Shown here in pieces: positions 24,719-32,370 of a stretch of DNA of 41,258 nt. The stretch is taken from assembly GCA_023249635.1 (NCBI GenBank), contig JAHFCH010000031.1:1-41258 (forward strand), given 5' to 3'. Position 1 is the stretch's first letter, and each line of letters begins with the position of its first letter. The notes beneath the pieces were generated by a model that worked only from the letters and a program-made list of their open reading frames with translations, did no database searches and had not been told where the DNA came from. Both the position numbers and the translations under genes were made by a program. This stretch comes from Fibrobacterota bacterium. Lineage in GTDB: Bacteria; Fibrobacterota; Fibrobacteria; UBA11236.

Positions 24719-24767
24719 GTCGCGCTCCCGTTATGGCGCCGGCTACGCCCGGTCGCGACGGCTCCGC

Positions 24768-25508
24768 CTAGATATCCTGCTTGTAGGTCTTATCGATGGT
24801 CACCGTGATGGATTTCCCGGTGAGCTTGCCGGTGCGCACGGCCTGAGCCGTGGTTCCGCCCGAAAAAGTGATGACAATGGTGGCGGCCGGGCGATCCACC
24901 GAGATCGTTCCCGATTGCGGGAACTTCCAGGTTTTCCCGTCCAACATCCGCACGACGTTGGTAATGGTCCCCGACTTGTAGGATTCCCCCGCGAAGCTTC
25001 CGGCGATGGTCCCGTTCCAGGTGCCAGTGGTGTCGGCGCCCGCCGTGATCACCAGATCGGTAACGATACGGATCTTCGCCTCGCGGCCGCTTTTCGATTG
25101 CGTTATGTCCCGGATATGGTGGATGGTTTTCACGCGCGCCGGGAGCGGTAGCTTGATCGACTTACCCGCAGCGTCCATGAACGAGACCGAGTCGATGCGT
25201 ATGCGCGCATATCCGGAGCTTGTTGTGATGGTCTTGGTACGGATGAAGCATTCGCAGCCGTCGTTCCATTTGGCGGGTTCCACCTCGATGCCGATGCTGT
25301 CCGCGACGGCTTTCAGCAACGCGCTCGACATGCTGGCCTTGGAGGTGTTACCCATATCGTCCACCTCCTGGGAGAGCATATTGGCTTCGCCTTCGGCGGC
25401 ATCCTTGGCGGATTCCTTATCCGTCAGGCAGCCGGAGCAGGCCAGCGCCGCGAAGAGTGCGGCGCAAAATGCGGGGGAAAACAGATTGCGAGAGGATAAA
25501 GGGCGCAT
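24768..25508 (-). CDS. Hypothetical lipoprotein
   Basis: 246 residues. The signal peptide ends in LACSGC (Cys 27), a lipobox. The mature start is acidic and helical (LTDKESAKDAAEGEANMLSQEVDD). The rest is Thr/Ser/Ile-rich with regular beta-strand pattern (IRIDSVSFMDAAGKSIKLPL, VRMLDGKTWKFPQSG, KLTGKSITVTIDKTYKQDI). Two cysteines lie close together (GCECF near residue 85). No family is recognised. It converges with the DUF4153 gene (49 bp between stops); upstream on the opposite strand is the TIGR02147 gene, 262 bp away. Confidence 0.7.
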   Translation of the reverse strand: MRPLSSRNLFSPAFCAALFAALACSGCLTDKESAKDAAEGEANMLSQEVDDMGNTSKASMSSALLKAVADSIGIEVEPAKWNDGCECFIRTKTITTSSGYARIRIDSVSFMDAAGKSIKLPLPARVKTIHHIRDITQSKSGREAKIRIVTDLVITAGADTTGTWNGTIAGSFAGESYKSGTITNVVRMLDGKTWKFPQSGTISVDRPAATIVITFSGGTTAQAVRTGKLTGKSITVTIDKTYKQDI

Positions 25509-25611
25509 CGGGCCTCCTGGTACGATCCCGGTAAGGGTGCTGGAATTGTACCACGGGAGGTACGGAAAGGCACCGGTATGCCTCCTCCCAAACTCCCGAT
25601 TACATCCGTAA

Positions 25612-25620
25612 TGCTATAAT
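25612..25620 (+). promoter_or_regulatory. Extended -10 promoter for the TIGR02147 gene
   Basis: TGCTATAAT is a perfect extended -10 element (TG, one base, TATAAT at 25615-25620). No good -35 hexamer is seen at the usual spacing, which extended -10 promoters can do without. Transcription would begin near 25627, leaving an untranslated leader of about 144 nt before the ATG at 25771. Confidence 0.55.
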
Positions 25621-25625
25621 GGCTG

Positions 25626-25770
25626 GAATGGCGTTTTTACCCAAATGTGGACCGCGTATGGCTCAAAATCCTCACGTTGGCGCCCGAAACGCCATCACGG
25701 GGTCAAGATGCCCCTGTAAAAGGGGGCATAGTCATAGCCGGAGGAAGGCCCCAGCTAGGAAATTGTATTC
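25626..25770 (+). promoter_or_regulatory. Possible structured mRNA leader with competing hairpins
   Basis: The leader can form a 9-bp long-range stem ATGGCGTTT (25628-25636) with AAACGCCAT (25687-25695). The same CGCCA can instead pair locally with TGGCG at 25678-25682. Further on, ATGCCCCT (25708-25715) pairs with GGGGGCAT (25722-25729), while its CCCC can also pair back with GGGG at 25699-25702. The AGGAAAT Shine-Dalgarno is about 10 bases before the ATG. Mutually exclusive stems suggest a switch, but GC-rich DNA produces such pairings by chance. The order resembles the end of a cobalamin riboswitch only loosely and the conserved core is not found, so no class is assigned. Confidence 0.35.
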
Positions 25771-26658
25771 ATGAGCGACGCCGAACAGCCATTGAACATT
25801 TTCGACTACCTGGACTACCGGGCATTCCTGGCGGAGTACTGCCGCCGGGCCAAGGAAGAGAACCCCCTGTTCTCGAACCGGCACTTCGCCGCCAAAGCGG
25901 GATTGCCCGTGTCCAACGCCAGCCTGCTGTCCAAAGTGATCGCCGGCAAGCGCAACCTCACCCTCGATCTGCGATTCAAGTTCGGCAAGGCCCTAGGACT
26001 CATCGGCGAGGAATTCCGTTACTTCGACTTGTTGGTGCAGTTCAACCAGGCCACCCGCATGGAGGCCAAGAACCATTTCTTCTCCGAGTTGGCCAAATAC
26101 CGCGGGTCACGCGCCAAGATCATCAAGAGCGACGAGTACCAGTATTATTCGAAATGGTATTTCTCGGTGGTGCGGGCCTTCTTCGGCTACAACCAGAAGG
26201 AGAAGAACCCCCAGGCCATCGCGCGGAAGATCTTCCCGCCGGTCGCGCCCAAGGAAATCGAGGAGGCCATCCGCATCCTCCTGGACCTCAAGCTTATCAA
26301 ACGCCTGGCCAACGGCTATGCCGTGACCGAGAACCATATCGCCACCGAACGCGAAATCATGGACCTGGCCGGCAAGAACCGCATGTACGAGATGACCCGC
26401 CTGGCCATGGAGACTTTCGACCAGGTGCCCGCGGAATGGCGTGAATATAACGCCCTTACCGTATACATTTCCAAGGACGGGTTCCGATCCATCAAGGAGC
26501 GGATCCAGTCCTTCCGGGAGGAGTTGCGGGAAATGGTGGAGAAAGACAGGCGCGAGGACCGGGTCTATACCTTGACCATGCATCTGTTCCCGAACGTCGT
26601 GCTTCCCGAACTGGAGGGTGAGGAAAGCAAGAAGACATCCGCCCAGGCGGCCGTATAG
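25771..26658 (+). CDS. TIGR02147 family protein (putative DNA-binding regulator)
   Basis: 295 residues. The start FDYLDYRAFLAEYCRRAKEENPLFS is the hallmark of TIGR02147, a paralogous family first noted in Fibrobacter and also seen in Bdellovibrio-like bacteria. It is followed by FSNRHFAAKAGLPVSNASLLSKVIAGKRNL (about residues 34-63), which has the length and spacing of a helix-turn-helix of Cro/XRE type. The middle (YYSKWYFSVVRAFFGY) and the DLKLIKRLANGYAVTE winged-helix-like segment are also typical. It is probably a cytoplasmic transcription regulator, function inferred. The lipoprotein gene that follows after 2 bp is the obvious candidate partner. It has an extended -10 promoter and a possibly structured leader. 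Confidence 0.85.
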   Translation: MSDAEQPLNIFDYLDYRAFLAEYCRRAKEENPLFSNRHFAAKAGLPVSNASLLSKVIAGKRNLTLDLRFKFGKALGLIGEEFRYFDLLVQFNQATRMEAKNHFFSELAKYRGSRAKIIKSDEYQYYSKWYFSVVRAFFGYNQKEKNPQAIARKIFPPVAPKEIEEAIRILLDLKLIKRLANGYAVTENHIATEREIMDLAGKNRMYEMTRLAMETFDQVPAEWREYNALTVYISKDGFRSIKERIQSFREELREMVEKDRREDRVYTLTMHLFPNVVLPELEGEESKKTSAQAAV

Positions 26659-26660
26659 TT

Positions 26661-27440
26661 ATGGACAAAGGGTTTATGGGGGAAACGGGAAAGGCCTTGG
26701 GCCGTCGTATGGTGCGATTGAAATCGATCCCTTTTTTCATGTTGGGGGCTACGGCGCTATTCGTGGGCTGCATGGGCGGCAGCGATGGCGTTGAGAATCC
26801 CAAAATGAGCCTTGAGTTCCGTCCCGACGGCGGGGGCGCCGTTTCCGGCCGCCTCAGCATGTACGGCGCGAACCTGAATCCGGCCGTGGATAGCGCGCCC
26901 ATGCTGGCGAAGGATTTCACCGCCGGTAACGTGGAAGTCACCTCGGACGAGGTGGAAACCGCCTTGAACAAGTCCCTGGCCGGCCATGGCAAGGACACGA
27001 CCGCGCATAAGGACACCACCCTGTATTTCAACCTGGTGGCGACTTCGGGCGACATGGAAGCCTTTGTGGGCGGGTTCGCATTGCGGCGCGCCGGCAAAAC
27101 CGTGGCCTTCTCGCGCACCGAGAACGGCATCCAGGGCGCTTTCGCGAGCAAGTACGCGAAACGGTTCCTGCTGCCCAAGGCGGTCAAGTTCACCGGCCAC
27201 GTCGGCGTCAATGGCGCGATACTGGGATTGGATTACATCTTCATCCCGGGCAGCCCCTACCATTCCGCCATCAAGGATTCGGGCTTCAGCATGTCCAAGA
27301 TGTCGCCGGGCAGCTACGGCATCATCGGCGCCGACAAGGATTCATCCAAGTACTACGAGTCTCCCGACTCGCTGAGCACGTCGGATACGGCGTATACGGC
27401 GAAGGCGTGGGGCGTGATTCCCTTCATCCCCGACCACTAG
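26661..27440 (+). CDS. Hypothetical lipoprotein downstream of the TIGR02147 gene
   Basis: 259 residues from the ATG at 26661; ATGs at 26676 and 26709 are possible, and no site has a strong Shine-Dalgarno, which suggests coupling to the preceding gene two bases away. The hydrophobic segment SIPFFMLGATALFVGC ends in a lipobox-like Cys 37. The mature protein starts with a Gly/Asp-rich region and MSLEFRPDGGGAVSGRLSMYG, with Ser/Thr-rich, strand-like sequence after it (KDTTLYFNLVATSGDMEAFV, AVKFTGHVGVNGAILGLDYI). It ends with a hydrophobic WGVIPFIPDH. No family is recognised. TIGR02147 genes are often followed by such lipoproteins in this lineage (from memory). Confidence 0.72.
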   Translation: MDKGFMGETGKALGRRMVRLKSIPFFMLGATALFVGCMGGSDGVENPKMSLEFRPDGGGAVSGRLSMYGANLNPAVDSAPMLAKDFTAGNVEVTSDEVETALNKSLAGHGKDTTAHKDTTLYFNLVATSGDMEAFVGGFALRRAGKTVAFSRTENGIQGAFASKYAKRFLLPKAVKFTGHVGVNGAILGLDYIFIPGSPYHSAIKDSGFSMSKMSPGSYGIIGADKDSSKYYESPDSLSTSDTAYTAKAWGVIPFIPDH

Positions 27441-27451
27441 CTTCGATCGCG

Positions 27452-27470
27452 GGGACCGGATTCCGGTCCC
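27452..27470. terminator. Perfect short hairpin between convergent genes
   Basis: GGGACCGG-ATT-CCGGTCCC is a perfect 8-bp stem with a 3-base loop, 12 bases after the lipoprotein stop (27440) and facing the DUF4143 gene stop (27537). No T run follows on either strand, so it is a weak, possibly bidirectional terminator candidate. Confidence 0.4.
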
Positions 27471-27536
27471 GTCCCAGCGGACTTAGTCTCCCTCGTCGTA
27501 TCCGGCAACGGCGGCAATCGGGGGAGGGGCGCGGAG

Positions 27537-28700
27537 CTAAGCCGCCATAATCTTCTTAACGGAATTTTCGAGATCCTTAATTGCCACGGCTTCCGCCCAA
27601 TCGGACAATCGGTATGAGCCGCCGGCTCCCGGATAGACGAGCAGCAATCGGTCCAGCTTCAAATCCTCCTTGGCGATGTGGGTGGAGCGCGTAAGTCCCG
27701 GAGCGTCCGAGAATTTGAACTCGAAACCGATCCGGACTCCCCTGTGGAACACCAGAAGATCCAGCTCGGCATGGGAGTGGGAGGACCAGAACCAGGCATT
27801 CCGTTCCCGCATCCAAGTGAGGATGTTTTCGATGCAGAAGCCTTCCCAGCTGGCTCCCAGCTTCGGGTGTCCCTCGACCGCCGTTACCGAATCCAATTCG
27901 AGTAAAGCGTGTAGGATACCGGAATCCCGGATGTAAAGTTTCGGGGACTTTACCTGGCGCTTCCCCAGGTTCTCGTGCCATGGCTGCAACTGTCTTACCA
28001 CCAAGGCGGCGGTGAGGATGTCGATATGGCGCTTCACCGTCATATTCGATTCCCCGAGCGAGCGTCCGATCTCGGAAGCATTCCCGATTTGGCCGTGGTA
28101 ATGGGCGAGCATGTTCCATAGCCGGCGCAGGCTGGCGGCGGGAACCTGGACGCCCATGTTCCTGAGATCCCGTTCCAGGAAGGTCCGGATGAAATCCGTC
28201 CGCCAGGAGAAACTCGCATCCGGGTCGCGCGCGAGGAAGGATTTCGGAAATCCTCCGCGATGCCATAGTCCGCGCCAGGATCCTGCGCCTACTTCGGCAA
28301 GATCGAATCCGGACATATCCACGAATCCGATCCGGCCGGCCAGGCTTTCCGAAGTCCCCTTTACCAGGTCCGGCGAGGCGCTACCCAGCAACAGGAACTG
28401 CGCCGGGTTGGATTCCCGATCGACCAATACGCGCAGCACCGGCGACAACCCAGGATGCAATTGGGCTTCATCGATGACCACCAAGCCGCTCAGGTCTTGC
28501 AAGGCGGTCATGGGATTTTCCAAGCGGCGGGCATCCGTGGGATGCTCCATGTCGAAGAAAAAGGCTTCCCTGCGTTTAGCCAAGACCCGTGCTAACGTCG
28601 TCTTCCCGCATTGCCGGGGACCCGTGAGGGCGACAACCGGATTCCGATCCAGTGCCTGTTCTATTAGGGTGAGGATCCGGCTTCGGGGGACACCTTGCAT
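27537..28700 (-). CDS. ATPase with AAA_14 and DUF4143 domains
   Basis: 387 residues. Walker A is GPRQCGKTT from residue 27 and Walker B LVVIDEAQ at 73-80. LLLGSASPDLVKGTSESLAGR (about 116-136) is the sensor/arginine region of the AAA_14 type. The C-terminal half (SEIGRSLGESNMTVKRHIDIL, a winged-helix-like segment, then SPKLYIRDSGILHALL and WEGFCIENIL, ending in an EFKFSDAP stretch) is DUF4143, which resembles a PD-(D/E)XK nuclease fold: the HAELDLLVFHRGVRIGFEFKF sequence fits D...ExK. Such genes are common, patchily distributed and often move between genomes; their function is not established. A 29-bp palindrome lies at the start codon (separate entry). Confidence 0.88.
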   Translation of the reverse strand: MQGVPRSRILTLIEQALDRNPVVALTGPRQCGKTTLARVLAKRREAFFFDMEHPTDARRLENPMTALQDLSGLVVIDEAQLHPGLSPVLRVLVDRESNPAQFLLLGSASPDLVKGTSESLAGRIGFVDMSGFDLAEVGAGSWRGLWHRGGFPKSFLARDPDASFSWRTDFIRTFLERDLRNMGVQVPAASLRRLWNMLAHYHGQIGNASEIGRSLGESNMTVKRHIDILTAALVVRQLQPWHENLGKRQVKSPKLYIRDSGILHALLELDSVTAVEGHPKLGASWEGFCIENILTWMRERNAWFWSSHSHAELDLLVFHRGVRIGFEFKFSDAPGLTRSTHIAKEDLKLDRLLLVYPGAGGSYRLSDWAEAVAIKDLENSVKKIMAA

Positions 28701-28703
28701 GGT

Positions 28704-28732
28704 GAAATATTAACATCAAATGTTAATATTTC
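28704..28732. promoter_or_regulatory. 29-bp AT-rich palindrome abutting the DUF4143 start codon
   Basis: Perfect 13-bp arms GAAATATTAACAT (28704-28716) and ATGTTAATATTTC (28720-28732) flank a CAA spacer. It begins 4 bases before the ATG (28698-28700) and covers the place where the ribosome-binding site should be. It stands out sharply from the GC-rich context. It could be an operator for self-control, a leader hairpin blocking translation, or a remnant of insertion. Confidence 0.85.
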
Positions 28733-28769
28733 CAACTTATTTTACCCATTCCAACCCGATTTGGCGAGG

Positions 28770-31058
28770 TCAGTGCCTAAGGTATCCGAACAGCAGCGGC
28801 CCGAATAGCTTATGCGTGGACAGCTTCTCGCGCCATACCCCGCCCCCGTCCAGGGCGAAGGATCGCTTGGTGGTGATCAAGCCTTTGATGACATACACGC
28901 CCGTGCCCAGCTTGGAGCCGCGGTAGGCGGGATACCACATCACCCTGGCGAGAGCGGTATCGCTCCCCGAAGCCGCGGTCAAGGCATCCCACTCCATATC
29001 GCTGAAAACGTGTACGGCGTGGTCGACCGGCGCGCCCAGGTTGGAGTAGACCCAGAGTTCCAGCTTGTCGATACGCTCCGCGGAACGCAGGTCCAGTACC
29101 GGGCCGTTGGCGGCGGCCAATTGGGAATTGTTACCGGAAGGATCAACGGCGTTGTTGTCCTTGTCCACCAGTACCAGGGTGATGGCGGAAGGCACGGGTA
29201 CGAAGGAATTGCCTTTGACCGGATTGGCTTCCAGTTGTACGGATTGGATTTCGGCCAACGAGGAGTTCCAACCGATGGGAGGCAAAGCCGCGAAGACGAG
29301 GCGCGCGGCGTTGCCGGCCGCGTCCGTGGTTCCGGCGGCGAATGAGACGCTGTCGGCCTGGCGGGGATCAAAGGAGGCGCGTTCGGGGAAGGCCACCGTG
29401 AAGGAATCGGGATGCGCCTCCACGGCTCCGGCGTCGGCAAGGGTGATGCGCCAGGTCGTGCCTTGGCGGCTCTTGAAGACCAGATCGACCTTGGCCGGAA
29501 AGGCCGCGGACAATTTTTCCGAGGGGACGAAGTCGAGATGGAGATCGCCGCGCCGGGGCGTGGGTCGCCAGGCGGCCGTGCGCAGGATAGGCGTAATGGA
29601 ATCGACCATCGGCACCAGGTAGGAGAGGGGGAAGCCCATGATGTTCTGCGAGAACAGGGCCTTGCCGGTATCAATGGCGCTGCGGCCCCACTCGCCGATG
29701 GCCGTTGGCCCCAAGGGCAGCGATAGGATATGGCGGGCAGCCACATATGAACCCGGACCGGCGGTCTCGCTGCGGGGCGCGCCCGCGAAGGAATAGTCGA
29801 TGCGCGCCAAGGCCTCCAGGGAATCGGAGCGGGAGTCGAGGGGAACCTCAAGGGATTCCAGGCGGCCATTGCCCTTTAATACGATGGCATCGGGAATGTT
29901 GGCCTTGATCACCTGCAGGTTGAGGCGCGCGGTTTTGCCTTCGGCCTTGGCCGCCAGGGTTATGCGCTTGTTGATGGGCAAGTCGGCGGGATCCATATCG
30001 ATGCATTGCGCGTTCTTCGCGATGACGGTGCCGTTCACGGTCCAGGTGGCCGGGTAGAACGGGCCAGGAGGCGGTTCTGCGTCGTTGCCGCAGAATTTCC
30101 GCGGCGAATAGATGGGTTGCGCGCACAGTGTGGTCTTGCCGACCAAGGGCTCCTTGGGGTTGAGCATGTGGGTGTCTTCGTGGACGATTTCGAGATCCTG
30201 GAAAATCACCGGCTTCAGATCCAGGCTCGTATTCATGGAAAAGCTGGAGCCGCCCGGTCGGCGCTCGCAGAAGTACAGGTCGAAGTCGAAGGTCTCGTCC
30301 TGGCGGCCCTTGATGGTGGGCAAGGTATCGAGCCTGAGCGTGTCCCTATGATCGGTGCCGTGGATGCCGCCCAGGTCCACCGCCAGCTTGTTGTCGAGGT
30401 AGACCCACACGTCGTCGTCGCCCTCGAAGTAGAATGATTCCCCGCCGTGGTACTTGAACTGGGCGTTGATCTCCATGCACCAGTTGAAATTGTGCTTGCC
30501 GGTGAAGTTGGGCGGAAAGGTCAGCTCGCGCACCGCGGTGTATCCCGCAGGCAGCCCGGCGGTGCTGGTGAAATCCCCGACGCCTTCCAATTGATCGGGC
30601 GCGGCCAGGCTGTCGATGGGGAAGAAGAAATCCGCCTTGTACTGGAGTCGCGTCACGCCGGCGCCGTCTTTGCCCTGGGCGAAAGGCAGTTCGCGGCAGG
30701 CTAGGGAATCGGCGAAGACGGGATCGAACCATTTCTCGAGGTTGGACGAATTGCAATCGTTGATGCCTACGCGCGGTAGCTTCTTACCCAGCTCCCGCGA
30801 GTATGCCAGGGTATCCTGCACCATTCCGGGGGTAACCGCCCAGGTACGTCCGGTGGGGCCTGGGTTGTTCTTGTCGTAGCCGCAAACCCCGGGTTTACGC
30901 GCCCCGAAGGCGCCGTCCAACCCGCCGATGGGTTGATCATAGAACGCGGCTTTGACCGGATAACGGATGGAATCGCCGATGATGCGCGCCGGAATGGGAA
31001 TAGCATGGGCCACGGTCGAGGCGACGGCCAAAAAGGATAGGGTTCGGTAAAGCGTCAT
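28770..31058 (-). CDS. Fibro-slime domain secreted protein
   Basis: 762 residues. Residues 1-19 form a signal peptide (LSFLAVASTVAHA). The fibro-slime (TIGR02148/PA14-like) domain spans about 33-285: the AAFYDQP start, FTSTAGLPAGYTAVRELTFP near 163, CMEINAQFKYHGGESFYFEG near 194, the hallmark DDDVWVYLDNKLAVDLGG at 214-231, and LYFCERRPGGSSFSMNTSLD at 261-280. This domain is shared by Fibrobacter surface proteins and Dictyostelium slime/prestalk proteins. The remaining 480 residues are beta-rich, with stretches resembling an immunoglobulin-like or sorting region. It should be cell-surface or secreted. It follows the DUF2334 gene by 79 bp on the same strand. Confidence 0.85.
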   Translation of the reverse strand: MTLYRTLSFLAVASTVAHAIPIPARIIGDSIRYPVKAAFYDQPIGGLDGAFGARKPGVCGYDKNNPGPTGRTWAVTPGMVQDTLAYSRELGKKLPRVGINDCNSSNLEKWFDPVFADSLACRELPFAQGKDGAGVTRLQYKADFFFPIDSLAAPDQLEGVGDFTSTAGLPAGYTAVRELTFPPNFTGKHNFNWCMEINAQFKYHGGESFYFEGDDDVWVYLDNKLAVDLGGIHGTDHRDTLRLDTLPTIKGRQDETFDFDLYFCERRPGGSSFSMNTSLDLKPVIFQDLEIVHEDTHMLNPKEPLVGKTTLCAQPIYSPRKFCGNDAEPPPGPFYPATWTVNGTVIAKNAQCIDMDPADLPINKRITLAAKAEGKTARLNLQVIKANIPDAIVLKGNGRLESLEVPLDSRSDSLEALARIDYSFAGAPRSETAGPGSYVAARHILSLPLGPTAIGEWGRSAIDTGKALFSQNIMGFPLSYLVPMVDSITPILRTAAWRPTPRRGDLHLDFVPSEKLSAAFPAKVDLVFKSRQGTTWRITLADAGAVEAHPDSFTVAFPERASFDPRQADSVSFAAGTTDAAGNAARLVFAALPPIGWNSSLAEIQSVQLEANPVKGNSFVPVPSAITLVLVDKDNNAVDPSGNNSQLAAANGPVLDLRSAERIDKLELWVYSNLGAPVDHAVHVFSDMEWDALTAASGSDTALARVMWYPAYRGSKLGTGVYVIKGLITTKRSFALDGGGVWREKLSTHKLFGPLLFGYLRH

Positions 31059-31137
31059 TCCCCTGGGCGCATGACGTCATACCCCTCCCACCGGGGTTCC
31101 CGCCTTTGCCCCCTAAACTTACCCGCTGGCGGCCTTT

Positions 31138-32370
31138 TTAGATGGGGATTTCCTGCGATTGGGAGCCGGAAATCCTCCCATTCGGCCGGATTACGCGGGT
31201 TCCGGTCCAAATACCCAAAGAACATCCCAGTATGGCCATGGCTATCGCGAAAGGAACGGGCAGGCCCCGGGTGAGGGCAATCCAAGAGGTTGGGATGGCG
31301 GCCAGCATTCCGGCGGTTTGCAACACCTGGATCAAGAGGCGTCCGGAGCCCCGGAAACGGGAAACCAGGAGCCGGGCCGCGAGCGCGGCGAGCGCAGCGA
31401 GCAGAAGGTACCCGCCGAGTACCGCCAAGGCGAGCAGCAGTCTTCCTCCGGGAACCGGGAAGCCTGCCACAGGATAGACCCGATAGGCTGGACGCAGGAT
31501 TTTTTCCAGGAAGGAAGGCGTCATCCGGTGCCAGCGTGAATAGGCGATATAGGCTTCGCGACCCGTGGCGGGCAGACCGTGGAGCGAGCCCAAGGTCATC
31601 GGTTGCACATCGGGTTGCGCCGCGAGCCAGGCGAGGGAAGCTTCGAATTCCGCGAAAGTGAACGCGCCCCGGGCGGGATCCTCTTCCTTGAATTCGAAGG
31701 CATGGAAATAGGGGACCACGATACCCGTCCCGCGCCGGCGCGCTTCCAGGACCGCCGCGCGGATTTCGGGAACCAGGCAAGTCGCAGGCGCATAGGCGAT
31801 GGCCAGGTTTTCCGGGCCCACCGCCGCGCCGGCGATGGCGGAGAAGGTATTCAGGCCATGCCCGGCGACGGCATTCAGGGTGGCGGTGTCGTAGGAATTC
31901 CAGGGCGGGATGAATGTGGTGGTGAAGCTATCGACGGAAAGCAGATCAACCAGTCCGGCGGTAAGCAGGGAATCCTGACGCCGGTAGGCGACCCCGGCGA
32001 ACTCGGTTCGCATGCCGGACCGGGCGACGCGATGGGCAAATCCGTGCAGGGCGATCTCCAGGATGCCCTTTTGCACCGCGTCCTTGAGACGGGCGATACG
32101 TTCGGGAGGTAAAGCGAGATGGCCCGTATCCGCCGGGTTCTTCAGGTCGCCCTTCCCTACGGCCGGCACCACCCCGAAAGTGATGGGGATGCCGTGCCGC
32201 TGGCAGGCCGCCAGGATATGGTCTTCCAGGGCTGCGGGACTGCGGGCGGAACAATCATCGTAGCGAAGGGCGACCCGGATCGTTTTTTCATGGACAAGGC
32301 CGGATTCGCCGCGGGCAATAGGACACAGGAAAAGCAGGAGCGCCGCCGCGGCGGGCAAGCGCAGGATCAC
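31138..32370 (-). CDS. DUF2334 polysaccharide deacetylase-like protein with membrane tail
   Basis: 410 residues. The GTG at 32370 overlaps the glycosyltransferase stop in a GTGA, indicating coupling. A signal or anchor helix (LPAAAALLLFLCPIARG) precedes the catalytic fold: VALRYDDCSARSP near residue 32 carries the Asp-Asp metal motif, ITFGVVPAVGKGD follows, LEIALHGFAHR near 104 has the second His motif, and later TTTFIPPWNSYD is seen. This is the DUF2334 type of polysaccharide deacetylase fold. The last 110 residues contain three hydrophobic helices (LLLALAVLGGYLLLAALAAL, LLIQVLQTAGMLAAIPTSWI, FAIAMAILGCSLGIWTG). The catalytic part should face the periplasm. Confidence 0.8.
   Translation of the reverse strand: MILRLPAAAALLLFLCPIARGESGLVHEKTIRVALRYDDCSARSPAALEDHILAACQRHGIPITFGVVPAVGKGDLKNPADTGHLALPPERIARLKDAVQKGILEIALHGFAHRVARSGMRTEFAGVAYRRQDSLLTAGLVDLLSVDSFTTTFIPPWNSYDTATLNAVAGHGLNTFSAIAGAAVGPENLAIAYAPATCLVPEIRAAVLEARRRGTGIVVPYFHAFEFKEEDPARGAFTFAEFEASLAWLAAQPDVQPMTLGSLHGLPATGREAYIAYSRWHRMTPSFLEKILRPAYRVYPVAGFPVPGGRLLLALAVLGGYLLLAALAALAARLLVSRFRGSGRLLIQVLQTAGMLAAIPTSWIALTRGLPVPFAIAMAILGCSLGIWTGTRVIRPNGRISGSQSQEIPI

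Noticed and set aside
25696-25760. Cobalamin or c-di-GMP riboswitch
   Set aside because: The region after the leader stems has only loose similarity (AGCCGGAGGAAGGCC; a CCCC...GGGG stem). The conserved core of either class (for example the GGTGnAAnTCC region or the GCAAACC...GACGCAAAGCC pair) is not present.
31071-31080. ATGACGTCAT, a perfect 10-bp palindrome before the fibro-slime gene
   Set aside because: It is short enough to occur by chance and there is only one copy; no known bacterial regulator site was recognised.
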